A stretch of DNA of 64,000 nt from Alphaproteobacteria bacterium (GCA_021774625.1 JAJFIV010000027.1:1-64000); one strand, 5' to 3'; counted from the stretch's first letter, positions 1 through 10,030 are shown. Made by a program: numbers and translations. The notes: a model not told the origin generated them from the letters alone.

Positions 1-489
1 TTTCCTTCGCAGGATCCAGTCCCCAGACCAAAATCCAAAAACCAAACCCCGCATTCAAAAACGCTAACGAAGAATATAACCTAGCAAAGTCAAACAAAAC
101 CGCCGGCCACATTCCCCAATATCAACTCTGTCAAAGAACAAGAAGGGATACGGAGCGCACGCTAAACGCGCCCAACATCCCATACATATTTTTAAAAAAC
201 ACCGCCTGCCTGTGTGAACGTTTCCCGCAAACAGCGCAAGAGTATCTTATATGGGAGGAAAGGGATGGCTGTCAAGGGTGGTGATTGCATTGCCCGGCAG
301 CTTTTATATTGGTGGAAGAAAGGAAGAGAAGTGCTTGAAACAGCTATAAAAGAACGGTAATAACGGTAATAAGAAGGGGAGGTCACTCCCAATCTTCAAT
401 AGATATATTAAGTGATTGTTGGTATCGGGGTATTAAGCCTCTTCCAATTTCGATGTTATCGGCGGCAAAATTTTAGCAAGGGTGTGCGT
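1..489. other. Upstream region without a convincing gene
   Basis: No coding region in this stretch shows a ribosome binding site together with family-like sequence. It is AT-rich near its right end and contains a perfect 9-bp tandem repeat (AACGGTAAT at 353-361 and 362-370). A weak sigma-70-like pair, TTGAAA at 335-340 and TAATAA at 358-363 with a 17-bp spacer, could be the promoter of the M23 peptidase gene, but the -10 match is poor. The reading frame of the peptidase stays open back to a GTG at 412, which lacks a ribosome binding site. Confidence 0.4.
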
Positions 490-1992
490 GTGAGCAGCCA
501 GGGAAAAGAAAGCAGCCAGCATCACAGGCCGGCGCCTGACCGGGCGGTTTTGTCATTTGATCTCGGGCAAAATATCGGCTCGGCGCGCTGGTTTCGCGAA
601 CTGACGCTGCTTGTTTTAGGGCTTGCGGCAGTTGCCGGCCTCGCTTTTTTCCGCCCGGAACTGTCCGACCTGGAAAATGCCGGGATGGCGGAAGAAATTC
701 CTTCTGAGAACAAGATGCCCGCCGGACCCCGAAGCCCGCAGGGGCCGGATGCGCCATCCGCCCTGCCCTTCGTTGTTACATCGCCGCCGGTTCAAGCGGA
801 CAGTTTCGGCCCGCCATTGGAAAAAAGGGCGCCCGCCGGCATACGGCCGGCCGCAGAAAATGAAAAAAACCTGACTCTGAAACGGGGCGATACGCTGATG
901 GCGGCCATGGTCCGGGCCGGAGCAGACCGGAAGGACGCCTATCATGCCATTGAAGCGTTGTCGGACCACGTCAATTTGAGAAAAATCCAGGTCGGCCAGC
1001 CGATCAAACTGACATTCAATGCCAGCGAGGCCGGGGGCAACGGGCCGGCTTTATCATCGCTGATTCTGCAAACGGCGTTCGATCAAAAAGTCATCAGCGC
1101 CCGCGCTGAAAATGGCGGCTTTTCGGCCCATGGCGAGGATATTGCCATCCTTCCGCTCCTGATGTACGGCCAGGGCGAGATTACCGACAGCCTGTTTCTT
1201 TCGGCAAGGCGGGCCGGGCTGCCGCCTCAGGCCATTATTGAACTCATCCGCATTTTCAGTTTTGATGTGGACTTTCAAAGGGAAATCCGCCGCGGCGATT
1301 CTTTTGAAATCCTGTTCGAACGCCGGATCTCGTCGGAAACCGGCGCGGTCGAAAACGGCAATGTGCTTTATGCCAGCCTGACTCTCCGAGGACGGCGGCT
1401 TCAGCTTTACCGCCACATGCCGGATGATGACAATCGCGCCGACTATTTCGATCCCGAGGGACAGAGCGCCCGCAAGGCCCTGATGAAAACCCCGATTGAC
1501 GGCGCCCGGCTGACTTCGTCATACGGCATGCGCAAACATCCTGTTCTGGGTTATAACCGGATGCACCGGGGCAGTGATTTCCGGGCCCCCACCGGCACGC
1601 CAATTATGGCGGCCGGCGATGGCGTGGTTGAAAGGGCGAGCCGCTACGGCGCCTATGGAAATTATGTCAGCATCCGGCATAACGGCACTTACAAAACCGC
1701 TTATGCCCATCTCAGCCGCTATGCGAAAGGCGTCAAAAAAGGGGCGCGGGTAAAACAGGGCCAGATTATCGGCTATTCCGGCGCCACCGGCCGGGTCACC
1801 GCTGCCCATCTGCATTATGAGGTTCTGGTCGATGGCGCACAGGTCAATCCGATGACCCTGAATCTGCCGACCGGCCGGAAACTGGACGATCAGGCTTTGG
1901 CGGCTTTTGACCGCACCAGAGAATCGATTGCCGCCGATCTGGCCCTCTTGCGCCAGTCCAACGGAACAATCGCCACAATAGCGGCTCCCTGA
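490..1992 (+). CDS. M23 family metallopeptidase (peptidoglycan endopeptidase), membrane-anchored
   Basis: Predicted zinc endopeptidase that cuts peptidoglycan cross-links in the periplasm. From the GTG at 490 the protein has 500 residues: a cytoplasmic N-terminus, one membrane segment at about 36-54, a low-complexity linker, a LysM/opacity-like region (LTLKRGDTLMAAMV), and a C-terminal M23 domain. The zinc ligands and catalytic His are visible in HRGSD (about H359, D363) and HLHYE (about H440, H442). The GTG at 490 is preferred because AAGGG lies 7 nt upstream; the frame continues to a GTG at 412 that has no such site. The next gene, 133 bp downstream on the same strand, encodes another exported protein. 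The family call is firm; the exact bond cleaved is not known. Confidence 0.9.
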   Translation: MSSQGKESSQHHRPAPDRAVLSFDLGQNIGSARWFRELTLLVLGLAAVAGLAFFRPELSDLENAGMAEEIPSENKMPAGPRSPQGPDAPSALPFVVTSPPVQADSFGPPLEKRAPAGIRPAAENEKNLTLKRGDTLMAAMVRAGADRKDAYHAIEALSDHVNLRKIQVGQPIKLTFNASEAGGNGPALSSLILQTAFDQKVISARAENGGFSAHGEDIAILPLLMYGQGEITDSLFLSARRAGLPPQAIIELIRIFSFDVDFQREIRRGDSFEILFERRISSETGAVENGNVLYASLTLRGRRLQLYRHMPDDDNRADYFDPEGQSARKALMKTPIDGARLTSSYGMRKHPVLGYNRMHRGSDFRAPTGTPIMAAGDGVVERASRYGAYGNYVSIRHNGTYKTAYAHLSRYAKGVKKGARVKQGQIIGYSGATGRVTAAHLHYEVLVDGAQVNPMTLNLPTGRKLDDQALAAFDRTRESIAADLALLRQSNGTIATIAAP

Positions 1993-2124
1993 GAAACGGG
2001 ACTGCGACCGTAAAATGCGCGTTTTTCCAGAAACGGGATTGGCTTTGCTGATGTTTTCGGGCTATCATCGGCTTCAAGAATAAAGGCCGGTTCTCGGGCC
2101 GGCATTAAATACAGGATGGGACTG

Positions 2125-2709
2125 ATGGTGATGACTCTAGCAAAAAAACTATCCCTGGCAATTGGCGGACTGTTCGCGCTGGCCGTCTTTATGCCGGTCC
2201 AGTCCATGGCGCAAAGCGATATGGCAACGGATTTTCTGATCTGTGACAAGCTGAAGGATGAGGATGTCCGGCTCGCCTGTTTCAGCGCCATTGCCGCAAA
2301 AATGAAGGGGGAGAATGTGGCGAGCGACTATGCGGCGCCGCGTCAGCCCCGCAATACGGCGCGGGGCGATGATCTGGTCACGGTTCCCAGAAGCTATGTG
2401 GAAAGAGCGCCCGCCGCCGCAGTGCCGCCAGCGACAGGCTTTGGCACCGAGCAGTTGCGGGGAAGGGATAGCAGCGTTCAGTCGGAAACCCCGAAACGCC
2501 TGGTCGCAAATATTGTCAGAAAATGGGATAAGCCGTTCGGCAATATCGCCATTGAGCTCGATAACGGACAGGTCTGGGAAACCACCGAAAAGCCGAGACT
2601 GTCGTTCGCAAGGGTTGAAACCGTCGAGATTTACAAAGGCATGCTGAGCGGCTACCGGCTGAAAGCCAAGGGTGAAACCGGCATGGCGCGGGTCAAACGG
2701 GTTAAATAA
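2125..2709 (+). CDS. Exported protein of unknown function with a C..L.D...RLAC motif
   Basis: No confident family name. There is a clear N-terminal signal peptide ending near MPVQSMAQ, so the product should be periplasmic. The mature N-terminus holds FLICDKLKDEDVRLACF, a two-cysteine motif that recurs in short exported proteobacterial proteins and in some type VI accessory proteins. A Pro/Ala-rich linker follows, then a basic C-terminal beta-rich segment with GQVWETTE and YRLKAKGETG. Three in-frame ATGs (2116, 2125, 2131) are possible; 2125 has AGGA 8 nt upstream. It may be co-transcribed with the M23 gene. No type VI genes are nearby, so a secretion role is not implied. Confidence 0.7.
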   Translation: MVMTLAKKLSLAIGGLFALAVFMPVQSMAQSDMATDFLICDKLKDEDVRLACFSAIAAKMKGENVASDYAAPRQPRNTARGDDLVTVPRSYVERAPAAAVPPATGFGTEQLRGRDSSVQSETPKRLVANIVRKWDKPFGNIAIELDNGQVWETTEKPRLSFARVETVEIYKGMLSGYRLKAKGETGMARVKRVK

Positions 2710-3198
2710 CCGGGCATCTGCCATCTATTGAAATTCATGAATGAACGGGGGTGTAAATCTCTGTGCAGTGTGGTTTATTCAGCCGTTCACTGCACGGTGA
2801 AAGTATTCAACAGTTATTTTTTCCCGCTTTAATTGAATTACCCCTGATTCAACAACACACAACACACCAATCCTCTCTCTTTTTTCTTATTTTTAAACTT
2901 TTGTTGCAATTTTGCAACAACTCGCAGCAAATTTTTCAAAACCAAACTCAAGATATAGCTTTATATATATCGTTTACTCCGGCCATCTTCTAGGTTGGCT
3001 TCGCTTTTATGGGTGGAAAATAGGATTGCTTCTGACAGTTCGTCAGCTTGTTGCCTTGGGGCATAAGCAAAAATCAAATGAAAGCAGAGAATCAAGGCAC
3101 ATCGCGGAGCCGTTCAGCGTAACGCGTTTGAAGGTCCGCCGTCTGCCTTGAAAGTACAAACACCAACATCTTTTTTAAGAAAGAAGAGGGAAACAAAA
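2710..3198 (+). promoter_or_regulatory. AT-rich 489-bp leader of the TonB receptor gene, with palindromes
   Basis: No supported gene. Two inverted repeats stand out: GTGCAGTG at 2763-2770 with CACTGCAC at 2788-2795, and GTTGCAA-TT-TTGCAAC at 2903-2918, which looks like a dimeric repressor site. Pyrimidine-rich and AT-rich tracts surround the second palindrome. Two short open frames in this stretch have no ribosome binding site and no recognisable product. Substrate-responsive control is typical of TonB-dependent receptor genes; which regulator binds here cannot be told from the window. Confidence 0.4.
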
Positions 3199-6100
3199 GT
3201 GAGTATGGATCGTAATCAAAAATTACGTGCCGCACTGATGGGCAGTGCCGCATGGGCCTTTATGGCCGCTCCTGTCGCGCTGGCGCCGTCAACGGCGATG
3301 GCGCAGGACCAGGCTTCAGACGATGCCGAGGTCGATCAGATCATCATCACCGGTTCGCGTATCGCGCGCGCCGGTTTCGATACTTTGCAGCCCGCCGTCA
3401 ATGTTGATGCAGAATTCATCGATGAGCGCGGCTTCTTCAATATTGCCGACGCGCTCAACGAAATTCCTGCCTTCGGCATTCCGGTCGATAGTGCCGGCGG
3501 CCAGTCTTCTCAAAATCTCGGCCAGAATTTTGCCAACGCCTTCGGCCTCGGTACGCAGCGCACCCTGACGGTTATCAACGGACGCCGGACCGTCGGCCAG
3601 AATACGCCGACCTCGGTTGGGACCGGCGCTGGCGGTGGCCTGCAGGTCGATCTTAACATCATTCCCACGGCAATGGTTGAACGTGTTGAGACCATTTTTA
3701 TCGGCGGCGCCCCCATTTACGGGACGGATGCCATTGCCGGTACGGTCAACATTATCCTCAAGGACGATTTTGAAGGCTTCTCCGCCGATGCGCAATATGG
3801 CATCGATCAGCGCGGCGACGCGGAGAATTTCCGTATTCGCGGCCTGTGGGGCGCCAATACGCCCGACGGCAAAGGCAATGTGACCCTTTCCGCTGAATAT
3901 TCAACAGTGCGCAAGGTCGATGCCCGGGGCAATGAAATCGCCGCCCGTCAAGACGGTTTCTGTGAGAATCCCGAAGCCGGTATTACTGGGGGCGGTACGC
4001 CTGTTGTTGATCCCAACGATGGTCTGCCCGATCTCATCCCCTGCTCGGACAGCGCCAATGTCTGGCAGGTCCCCAATTCCGGCCTGCCGCTGCTTGGCGC
4101 CTTTGCAAGCGCAAATGGCAATGGGGCGCTGCGGAACGCGAATGGCGATCCGCTGGTTTTCGATGCCGATGGCAACCTGATCACCTGGGAAGAAGCCAAT
4201 CTGGGCACGCCGCGCAGCATCTTCTTCAGCCAGGGGGCCGACGGCTTTAACAATCCCTTGGTGGTTGGTCTTGACGAAACAAACACGCTGATCAGTCCGC
4301 TTGACCGCTGGATCATGTTTGGCACGGCCAAATACGAGATTGCGGACAACACCCGCGTCTTCCTCGAAGCCCAGTATGCACGTTCCGAATCGACGGACAC
4401 CAACAATCAGCCGCCATGGTCTACCGCCTTTTTCCGCGGCCAGACACAGGGCGAAATCCGCGTCAATCTTGATGACAATGCGTTTATCAGCAACCAGCTT
4501 CGCGACACGCTGACCATGAATTTTGATCGTGTTGATGCCGAGAACCAGGCCGCGGCGGACGCTGATCCGAATGTCACGTTCACACCGATTAACCGGACCG
4601 CATTTAATCTCTCCCGGTCGAATATTGATGTCGTGCAAGGCTCCCCCAATTTCCGGGATCAGGACGTATTCCGTTTTGTTGCTGGTTTTGAAGGCGATAT
4701 GGAATTCCTTGGCAACACCTGGTCCTGGGATACGGCTTTCAATTTCGGTGAAACCAATGCGACCACCCGTCAGTCGGAACTGAACCGGGTGCGTTATGCA
4801 CTTGCGCTTGATTCCATCGTCGATCAACGGGTTATCACTGATCCCGCGGACGGTGTTGTCGGCGATCCTGTCAATCCGGACACCTTTGGCAAGGCGGTCT
4901 GCCGCTCGACACTGGACGGGATCCCCAATCAGTTTGGAGACACCTTCCCCACGTCAGCCAATCCGACCCAACGCGCTGCCGATGGTTGTTTCGCTTTTAA
5001 TCCGTTCGGCATACAGGAACTGACGGATGAGCAGCGGGACTATCTCATACAGCAGAACTTCCAGGCCACAAAGATCCGGCAGCTGACGTATGAAGCCAAC
5101 TTCGCAGGTGACCTGCTTGAATTGCCGGCCGGGGTTATGTCGGTCGCTGGCGGCGCCACTCACCGACGGGAACAGGGCCGCTTCGAAAATGATTCGGGCG
5201 GCTTCACCGGTGCGTTCAATCTGGATGCCCCGAATGTGAATTCATCCGGTAAATTCAATACAACGGAGTTTTATGGTGAAACGCTGATCCCGATTATCTC
5301 TGGCGGCGAAGGTCTCCCCTTTGATGTTCCGTTCATTGAATCCCTCCAGCTCGATGCTGCGATCCGCTTTGTGGACAACAACATTGCCGGTAACGATGTG
5401 ACCTGGACGGCCGGTGGCCGGCTCAGGCCCAACCTGCCGTTTATCGAGGATGATCTGCTGATCCGCGGTAACTTCACGCGGTCCATCCGGGCGCCGTCGG
5501 TTCCGGAACTGTTCCAGCCCAGGGCATCGGTCAACACCTTCGCTCAGGATCCCTGCGATCCCGACTTTATCGTTGCCGGTCCGAATCCGGCGCTTCGCAG
5601 GGCCAACTGTCAGGCCCAGGTGGATTCCCTGATAGGGCAGGGTGTATTGCCAGCCGGGTTTAATCTGGCTGATTTTACCTCGCTGATTGTCAACCGGTCG
5701 GATCTGGGTTTCACGGGTGGTAATCCTGATCTTAATAACGAAAAGGCGGACTCCTGGACCGTCGGCGCCGTGTTTGCGCCGGAGTTCCTCCCGGGGTTCG
5801 AAATCTCGGTTGACTGGACCAGTATCCAGATCAATGACGCGATCATCACCGTATCGGGCACCCAGCTTCTGAATGCCTGTTTCGACAGCCCGGGTTTCCC
5901 GAACGTCAATGCCTGCGATTTGTTTGAGCGGGACAGCGAATTCCAGGTCAGAAACCCGCAGCTCAACTTCCTCAACGCTGCGGTGCGGGAATTTTCCGGT
6001 TTGGTCTCGAATGTCTCCTATCAGTTCGAAGGGGCGGATCTTTGGGAAAGCCTTCCCGGATCGTTCGAAATCTTCGGTAATTTCTTCCATGTTGCCAAGC

Positions 6101-6486
6101 ACGAGCAGGAAGTCGGGGGCGGCGATCTGGATATTCTGGCCGGTGAGCGGTTCAATGAAAAATTTCAGTTTCAATTGAACCTTCGCTATAACATCGACAA
6201 ACTTTCCTTGCTGTGGCAAACGCGCCATATCGGCTCATTTGTATTTAATCGCCAGGAAGGGGCAGAGAGACGGGCCGATGAGTTCAAGAAAGTCGACCCG
6301 ATCCGCTTTCATAATCTGACATTGGCTTATCAGATCAACGATAATTTCGGTATCCGGACAGTGGTGAACAACGTCTTCGACAAGCGGGATAACTTCCTGC
6401 GGGCTGCCGGCAGTGGCGGTAACAATTTGAACTTTACCGATCCGATCGGCCGCCGGTTCCTGTTCTCGGTGAACGCGAACTTCTAG
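3199..6486 (+). CDS. TonB-dependent receptor, outer membrane
   Basis: Outer-membrane beta-barrel importer of 1095 residues, energised by TonB-ExbBD. A signal peptide ends near PSTAMAQDQ. It is followed by a TonB-box-like stretch (QIIITGSRI), a plug domain rich in TVINGRR / PIYGTDAIAGTVNII motifs, and a large barrel ending in the usual C-terminal Phe (SVNANF). The GTG at 3199 is chosen because GAGGG lies 8 nt upstream; a longer frame begins at a TTG at 3148 without a site, and an ATG at 3205 is also possible. The NVFDKRDNF motif near the end is typical of this family. The substrate is unknown; no siderophore or polysaccharide-utilisation genes are adjacent. An intrinsic terminator follows. Confidence 0.93.
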   Translation: MSMDRNQKLRAALMGSAAWAFMAAPVALAPSTAMAQDQASDDAEVDQIIITGSRIARAGFDTLQPAVNVDAEFIDERGFFNIADALNEIPAFGIPVDSAGGQSSQNLGQNFANAFGLGTQRTLTVINGRRTVGQNTPTSVGTGAGGGLQVDLNIIPTAMVERVETIFIGGAPIYGTDAIAGTVNIILKDDFEGFSADAQYGIDQRGDAENFRIRGLWGANTPDGKGNVTLSAEYSTVRKVDARGNEIAARQDGFCENPEAGITGGGTPVVDPNDGLPDLIPCSDSANVWQVPNSGLPLLGAFASANGNGALRNANGDPLVFDADGNLITWEEANLGTPRSIFFSQGADGFNNPLVVGLDETNTLISPLDRWIMFGTAKYEIADNTRVFLEAQYARSESTDTNNQPPWSTAFFRGQTQGEIRVNLDDNAFISNQLRDTLTMNFDRVDAENQAAADADPNVTFTPINRTAFNLSRSNIDVVQGSPNFRDQDVFRFVAGFEGDMEFLGNTWSWDTAFNFGETNATTRQSELNRVRYALALDSIVDQRVITDPADGVVGDPVNPDTFGKAVCRSTLDGIPNQFGDTFPTSANPTQRAADGCFAFNPFGIQELTDEQRDYLIQQNFQATKIRQLTYEANFAGDLLELPAGVMSVAGGATHRREQGRFENDSGGFTGAFNLDAPNVNSSGKFNTTEFYGETLIPIISGGEGLPFDVPFIESLQLDAAIRFVDNNIAGNDVTWTAGGRLRPNLPFIEDDLLIRGNFTRSIRAPSVPELFQPRASVNTFAQDPCDPDFIVAGPNPALRRANCQAQVDSLIGQGVLPAGFNLADFTSLIVNRSDLGFTGGNPDLNNEKADSWTVGAVFAPEFLPGFEISVDWTSIQINDAIITVSGTQLLNACFDSPGFPNVNACDLFERDSEFQVRNPQLNFLNAAVREFSGLVSNVSYQFEGADLWESLPGSFEIFGNFFHVAKHEQEVGGGDLDILAGERFNEKFQFQLNLRYNIDKLSLLWQTRHIGSFVFNRQEGAERRADEFKKVDPIRFHNLTLAYQINDNFGIRTVVNNVFDKRDNFLRAAGSGGNNLNFTDPIGRRFLFSVNANF

Positions 6487-6516
6487 ACCAGATATAATCT
6501 CGTTTTAACGGATTAG

Positions 6517-6547
6517 AACCGGGGCCTTCGGGCCCCGGTTTTCTTTT
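6517..6547 (+). terminator. Rho-independent terminator after the TonB receptor gene
   Basis: A perfect 10-bp stem AACCGGGGCC / GGCCCCGGTT closes on a TTCG tetraloop and is followed by TTCTTTT. It lies 30 bp past the receptor stop codon. Because an A-rich stretch is not present on the other side it should act mainly on the plus strand, but the same hairpin may also slow minus-strand transcription leaving clpB. Confidence 0.9.
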
Positions 6548-6575
6548 GTGCAATAAAGATCCCCGCCTTGGAAAA

Positions 6576-9173
6576 TTACGCGGCGGCGCTTTCCTTGCCG
6601 GCAATAGTTAGGGCAAGCTGATCACCGCTTTTGGCGCCGGCGACTTCATCGCCGTCCTTGACCCCGCCTTCGAGAATCATCTGGGCCAGCGGGTCCTGCA
6701 GATGGCGCTGGATCGCCCGTTTCAAAGGCCTTGCCCCGTAAACCGGATCATAGCCGGTATCGGCCAGCCATTGCCGGGCGCCGTCATCCAGAACCAGGGA
6801 AATTTTCCGGGCGGCCAGAAGTGTGCGCAGATGCCCAAGCTGGATATCGACAATCGCGGCCATCTGATCGCGGCCCAGCCGGTGAAACAGAATGATTTCA
6901 TCCAGCCGGTTGAGAAATTCCGGCCGGAAGGCGGCGCGGACAGTCTCCATGACCGCCCCCCTCGCCTCTTCGACATCGGCGCCGTCCGGCAGACCGGCAA
7001 TGACCTGGCTGCCCAGGTTGGAGGTCAGAATGATCATGCTGTTGGTGAAATCCACCGTCCGGCCATGGCCATCAGTGAGACGCCCGTCATCCAGCACCTG
7101 CAGCAGCACGTTGAAGACATCCGGATGGGCTTTTTCCACCTCGTCGAACAGGATCACCTGATAGGGCCGGCGGCGCACGGCCTCGGTCAGAACCCCGCCT
7201 TCCTCATAACCCACATAGCCGGGAGGGGCGCCGATCAGCCGGGCAACCGCGTGTTTTTCCATAAATTCCGACATATCAATACGCAGCAGGGCGTGTTCAT
7301 CATCGAACAAAAAGGCCGCCAGCGCCTTGGTCAGTTCCGTCTTGCCGACACCGGTCGGCCCCAGAAACAAAAAAGAACCCAAAGGCCGGTTCGGATCCTG
7401 CAATCCGGCCCGCGCCCGACGGACGGAATTAGAAACCGCGTTGATCGCCTCTTTCTGACCAACCACGCGCTTTGCCAGCGCCTCTTCCATCTGCAGGAGT
7501 TTCTCCCGCTCGCCTTCCAGCATTTTATCCACCGGAATTCCGGTCCAGCGGGAAACGATCCCGGCAATATCCTCGGCCGTGACCTCTTCATTCAACATGG
7601 CATTTTTTTCGTGCTGTGAGGCCTCTTCGATTTTCTTTTCAAGGTCAGGGATAACGCCATAGGACAGTTCGCCCGCCTTCGCCAGATCGCCGCGGCGCTG
7701 CGCCTGCTCCAGCGCAATGCGCGCCCCGTCCAGCTCCTCCTTGAGCTTCTGGGCCGAGGCGAGTTTTTTCTTTTCCGCCCGCCATTTCACGGTCAATGCC
7801 GAGGATTTCTGCTCCAGATCGGCCAGTTCCTTTTCCAGCGCCTTCAGCCGTTCCCTGGAGGCCTTGTCATTTTCCTTTTTCAGGGCTTCCCGCTCGATCT
7901 TAAGCTGAATGATTTTGCGGTCCAGCTCGTCAATTTTTTCCGGCTTGGAATCCACTTCCATGCGCAACCGGCTTGCCGCCTCATCCATCAAATCAATGGC
8001 CTTATCGGGCAAAAACCGGTCGGTTATATAGCGGTTGGACAATGTCGCCGCCGACACAATGGCGCTGTCGGTGATCCGCACGCCGTGATGCAGCTCGTAT
8101 TTTTCCTTCAAACCGCGCAGGATGGAGATGGTATCCTCGACCGAAGGTTCGGCAATGAAGACCGGCTGAAAACGCCGCGCAAGCGCCGCGTCCTTTTCCA
8201 CATACTGACGGTATTCATTGAGCGTGGTGGCGCCGATGCAATGCAATTCGCCGCGCGACAGGGCGGGTTTCAAAAGGTTGGAGGCATCCATGGCGCCGTC
8301 GGTTTTCCCGGCGCCCACCAGGGTGTGCATTTCATCAATAAACAGAACCACTTCACCGGCGGATTCGTCCACTTCATGCAGGACCGATTTCAGTCTTTCC
8401 TCAAATTCACCGCGATACTTCGCTCCGGCAATCAGGGACCCCATATCGAGCGCCATAATGCGCCGGTCCTTCAGGCTTTCCGGCACGTCGCCATTGGCAA
8501 TCCTGAGCGCAAGGCCCTCCGCGATGGCGGTCTTGCCGACACCCGGTTCGCCGATCAGAACAGGATTGTTTTTTGTCCGCCGCGACAAAACCTGTATGGT
8601 GCGGCGGATTTCCTCGTCACGGCCGATCACCGGATCGAGCTTGCCGTCCTTCGCCGCCCGGGTCAGGTCACGGGCAAAACGTTTCAGCGCATCATAACTT
8701 TCTTCCGCCGTCTGGCTGTCGGCTGTGCGACCCTTGCGGATGGCATTGACGGCTGTGTTCAGGCCCTGCGCCGTCAGGCCGGCATCCCGCAAAATTCCGG
8801 CGGCTTTGGTGCCGGTTGCCAGGGTCAAGGCCAGCAGCAGGCGTTCAGCGGTCACATATTTGTCGCCCGCTTTTTCTGCAAGTTTTTCCGCCGCTTCAAA
8901 CAGTTTCGCCGTTTCCGGATCCAGATAAAGCTGACCGGCGCCCGATCCCTCGACCGCCGGCATAGCCGCCAGGGTTTTCTCGACGGCCTGCAGCGCCTCA
9001 TCCGGCCTGCCGCCGGCTTCACGGATCAGATTGGCGGCCAGCCCTTCCTTGTCGTCCAGCAGGACCTTCAGAATATGTTCCGGGGTAAAGCGCTGATGGT
9101 TGGACCGCAAAGCCAGGCCCTGCGCCGATTGAATAAAGCCACGCGTACGTTCGGTATATTGATCAATATTCAT
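6576..9173 (-). CDS. clpB: ATP-dependent chaperone ClpB
   Basis: Hsp100 disaggregase of 865 residues that works with DnaK to resolubilise aggregates. Domain order: Clp N-domain (1-145), AAA+ module 1 with Walker A GEPGVGKT and the [14 protein letters not shown] region, a long middle coiled-coil (about 400-530, charged and Leu-rich), and AAA+ module 2 with GPTGVGKT and [15 protein letters not shown]. The ATG at 9173 has AAGAGG 6 nt upstream; an ATG seven codons earlier lacks a site. It is the last gene of the minus-strand housekeeping block and lies downstream of the DUF4167 gene. No clear sigma-32 promoter was found in the 115 bp upstream. Confidence 0.97.
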   Translation of the reverse strand: MNIDQYTERTRGFIQSAQGLALRSNHQRFTPEHILKVLLDDKEGLAANLIREAGGRPDEALQAVEKTLAAMPAVEGSGAGQLYLDPETAKLFEAAEKLAEKAGDKYVTAERLLLALTLATGTKAAGILRDAGLTAQGLNTAVNAIRKGRTADSQTAEESYDALKRFARDLTRAAKDGKLDPVIGRDEEIRRTIQVLSRRTKNNPVLIGEPGVGKTAIAEGLALRIANGDVPESLKDRRIMALDMGSLIAGAKYRGEFEERLKSVLHEVDESAGEVVLFIDEMHTLVGAGKTDGAMDASNLLKPALSRGELHCIGATTLNEYRQYVEKDAALARRFQPVFIAEPSVEDTISILRGLKEKYELHHGVRITDSAIVSAATLSNRYITDRFLPDKAIDLMDEAASRLRMEVDSKPEKIDELDRKIIQLKIEREALKKENDKASRERLKALEKELADLEQKSSALTVKWRAEKKKLASAQKLKEELDGARIALEQAQRRGDLAKAGELSYGVIPDLEKKIEEASQHEKNAMLNEEVTAEDIAGIVSRWTGIPVDKMLEGEREKLLQMEEALAKRVVGQKEAINAVSNSVRRARAGLQDPNRPLGSFLFLGPTGVGKTELTKALAAFLFDDEHALLRIDMSEFMEKHAVARLIGAPPGYVGYEEGGVLTEAVRRRPYQVILFDEVEKAHPDVFNVLLQVLDDGRLTDGHGRTVDFTNSMIILTSNLGSQVIAGLPDGADVEEARGAVMETVRAAFRPEFLNRLDEIILFHRLGRDQMAAIVDIQLGHLRTLLAARKISLVLDDGARQWLADTGYDPVYGARPLKRAIQRHLQDPLAQMILEGGVKDGDEVAGAKSGDQLALTIAGKESAAA

Positions 9174-9253
9174 TTTATGCCTCTTATCCCACATTATTAT
9201 TGTGCATGATTTGATAAAAAAATCACTGCAAATACGTTATAGCAGGAGATATA

Positions 9254-9273
9254 GTGTTGCTTTTATGCAACAC
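9254..9273. repeat. 7-bp inverted repeat between DUF4167 gene and clpB
   Basis: GTGTTGC-TTTTAT-GCAACAC forms a perfect 7-bp stem in the 115 bp between the DUF4167 stop codon and clpB. It could be a weak terminator or an operator upstream of clpB; no T-tract follows on the minus strand, so termination is uncertain. Confidence 0.4.
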
Positions 9274-9288
9274 AAGAGGCGATAGGGA

Positions 9289-9837
9289 CTAAGCGGAGAT
9301 ATCCTCGGCCGGCTTGTTACGCGGTTTGCGCGGAGCCTTTGGCTTGGCGTCCTCAGCGGGTTTTGCGCGGGCACGCTTCTTCGGTGCCGCTTCCGCAGTT
9401 TCACGGCCATTTTCCGTAACCGGGGGCGGCAACGGACTGGCGTCTCCCTTGATGGCCTCAACCGGTTTTTTGACCTCCCGTGTCCGATTTTGCCTAACAG
9501 GCCGCGGTTTATGGCCATTGGACCGGACCGCGGGCTGCTCGGCATTCGTATCATCCGCTGCGGCTTTGTTCGTGTTGTTGCTATGCTGCGGCTGGCGTTC
9601 ATTGACGACCCGCTGATGATGATCGGCGTACTGAAAATAGTTTTCCGCCAAAACACGGTCACCGGACTGCAGCGCATCGCGGGCAAGTGATTTATATTTG
9701 TCGATCAGTTGGCGGGAATTGCCCTTCAATTTGGGTTCTGCCCGGTTGGGATCTTTGAATTTCGGCTGACCGTTGCTGTTGGTGTGCCTCGGTCCGGACC
9801 GTGACCGTCCGCGACGGGGATTATGACTTTGCTTCAT
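9289..9837 (-). CDS. DUF4167 domain-containing protein
   Basis: Basic 182-residue protein. The conserved DUF4167 segment lies at about 25-80 (KGNSRQLIDKYKSLARDAL, then AENYFQYADHHQRVV). The remainder is a disordered Lys/Arg/Pro/Ala-rich tail typical of the family, and the N-terminus is rich in Arg and Ser. The family is mostly alphaproteobacterial and commonly sits between prmC and clpB, as here. The positive charge suggests nucleic acid or ribosome association, but that is an inference; no function is established in this sequence. Confidence 0.9.
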   Translation of the reverse strand: MKQSHNPRRGRSRSGPRHTNSNGQPKFKDPNRAEPKLKGNSRQLIDKYKSLARDALQSGDRVLAENYFQYADHHQRVVNERQPQHSNNTNKAAADDTNAEQPAVRSNGHKPRPVRQNRTREVKKPVEAIKGDASPLPPPVTENGRETAEAAPKKRARAKPAEDAKPKAPRKPRNKPAEDISA

Positions 9838-9929
9838 ACAAAAAAGTCTTTTGCCTATTTAAAGGAATTACCGGACCAGCAGACTGCTCCGCGCTGCTTT
9901 CCGCAACGCCCATCCTTAACGGAGGTTCT

Positions 9930-9989
9930 ATGGAGGTTATGATGCCATCGCATCCAGGGTCAAACCCAGCCCAATGGCAGGTACCCTAG
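9930..9989 (+). CDS. Possible 19-residue small ORF in an intergenic transcript
   Basis: A short frame with ATG at 9930 is preceded by ACGGAGG ending 4 nt upstream and encodes MEVMMPSHPGSNPAQWQVP. It lies on the plus strand between the divergent DUF4167 start and the convergent prmC end. It is followed after 10 nt by a hairpin with a T-rich tail. No family is recognisable. It may be a true small protein, a leader peptide without a downstream gene, or part of a non-coding RNA. Confidence 0.25.
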   Translation: MEVMMPSHPGSNPAQWQVP

Positions 9990-9999
9990 CCCGTTCCCG

Positions 10000-10030
10000 A
10001 GGGTTTTCCAACCCTATTTTTTATTTTTTC
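10000..10030 (+). terminator. Intrinsic terminator of an unassigned plus-strand transcript
   Basis: AGGGTT-TTCC-AACCCT forms a 6-bp stem followed by ATTTTTTATTTTTTC. The T-rich side is on the plus strand, so the element points away from prmC, whose 3' end is at 10048 on the other strand. An upstream ACCCT at 9983-9987 could pair with the same AGGGT and compete with this hairpin. Confidence 0.6.

Noticed and set aside
192-392. 66-codon minus-strand frame at the left edge
   Set aside because: No ribosome binding site and low-complexity composition; no family resemblance.
2763-3151. Two short plus-strand frames (2763-2993, 2912-3151) in the TonB receptor leader
   Set aside because: AT-rich, no ribosome binding site, no recognisable product; probably leader sequence.
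9801-9929. N-terminal extension of the small 19-residue frame
   Set aside because: The extension runs into the DUF4167 gene on the other strand and lacks a ribosome binding site; only the last 19 codons have one.
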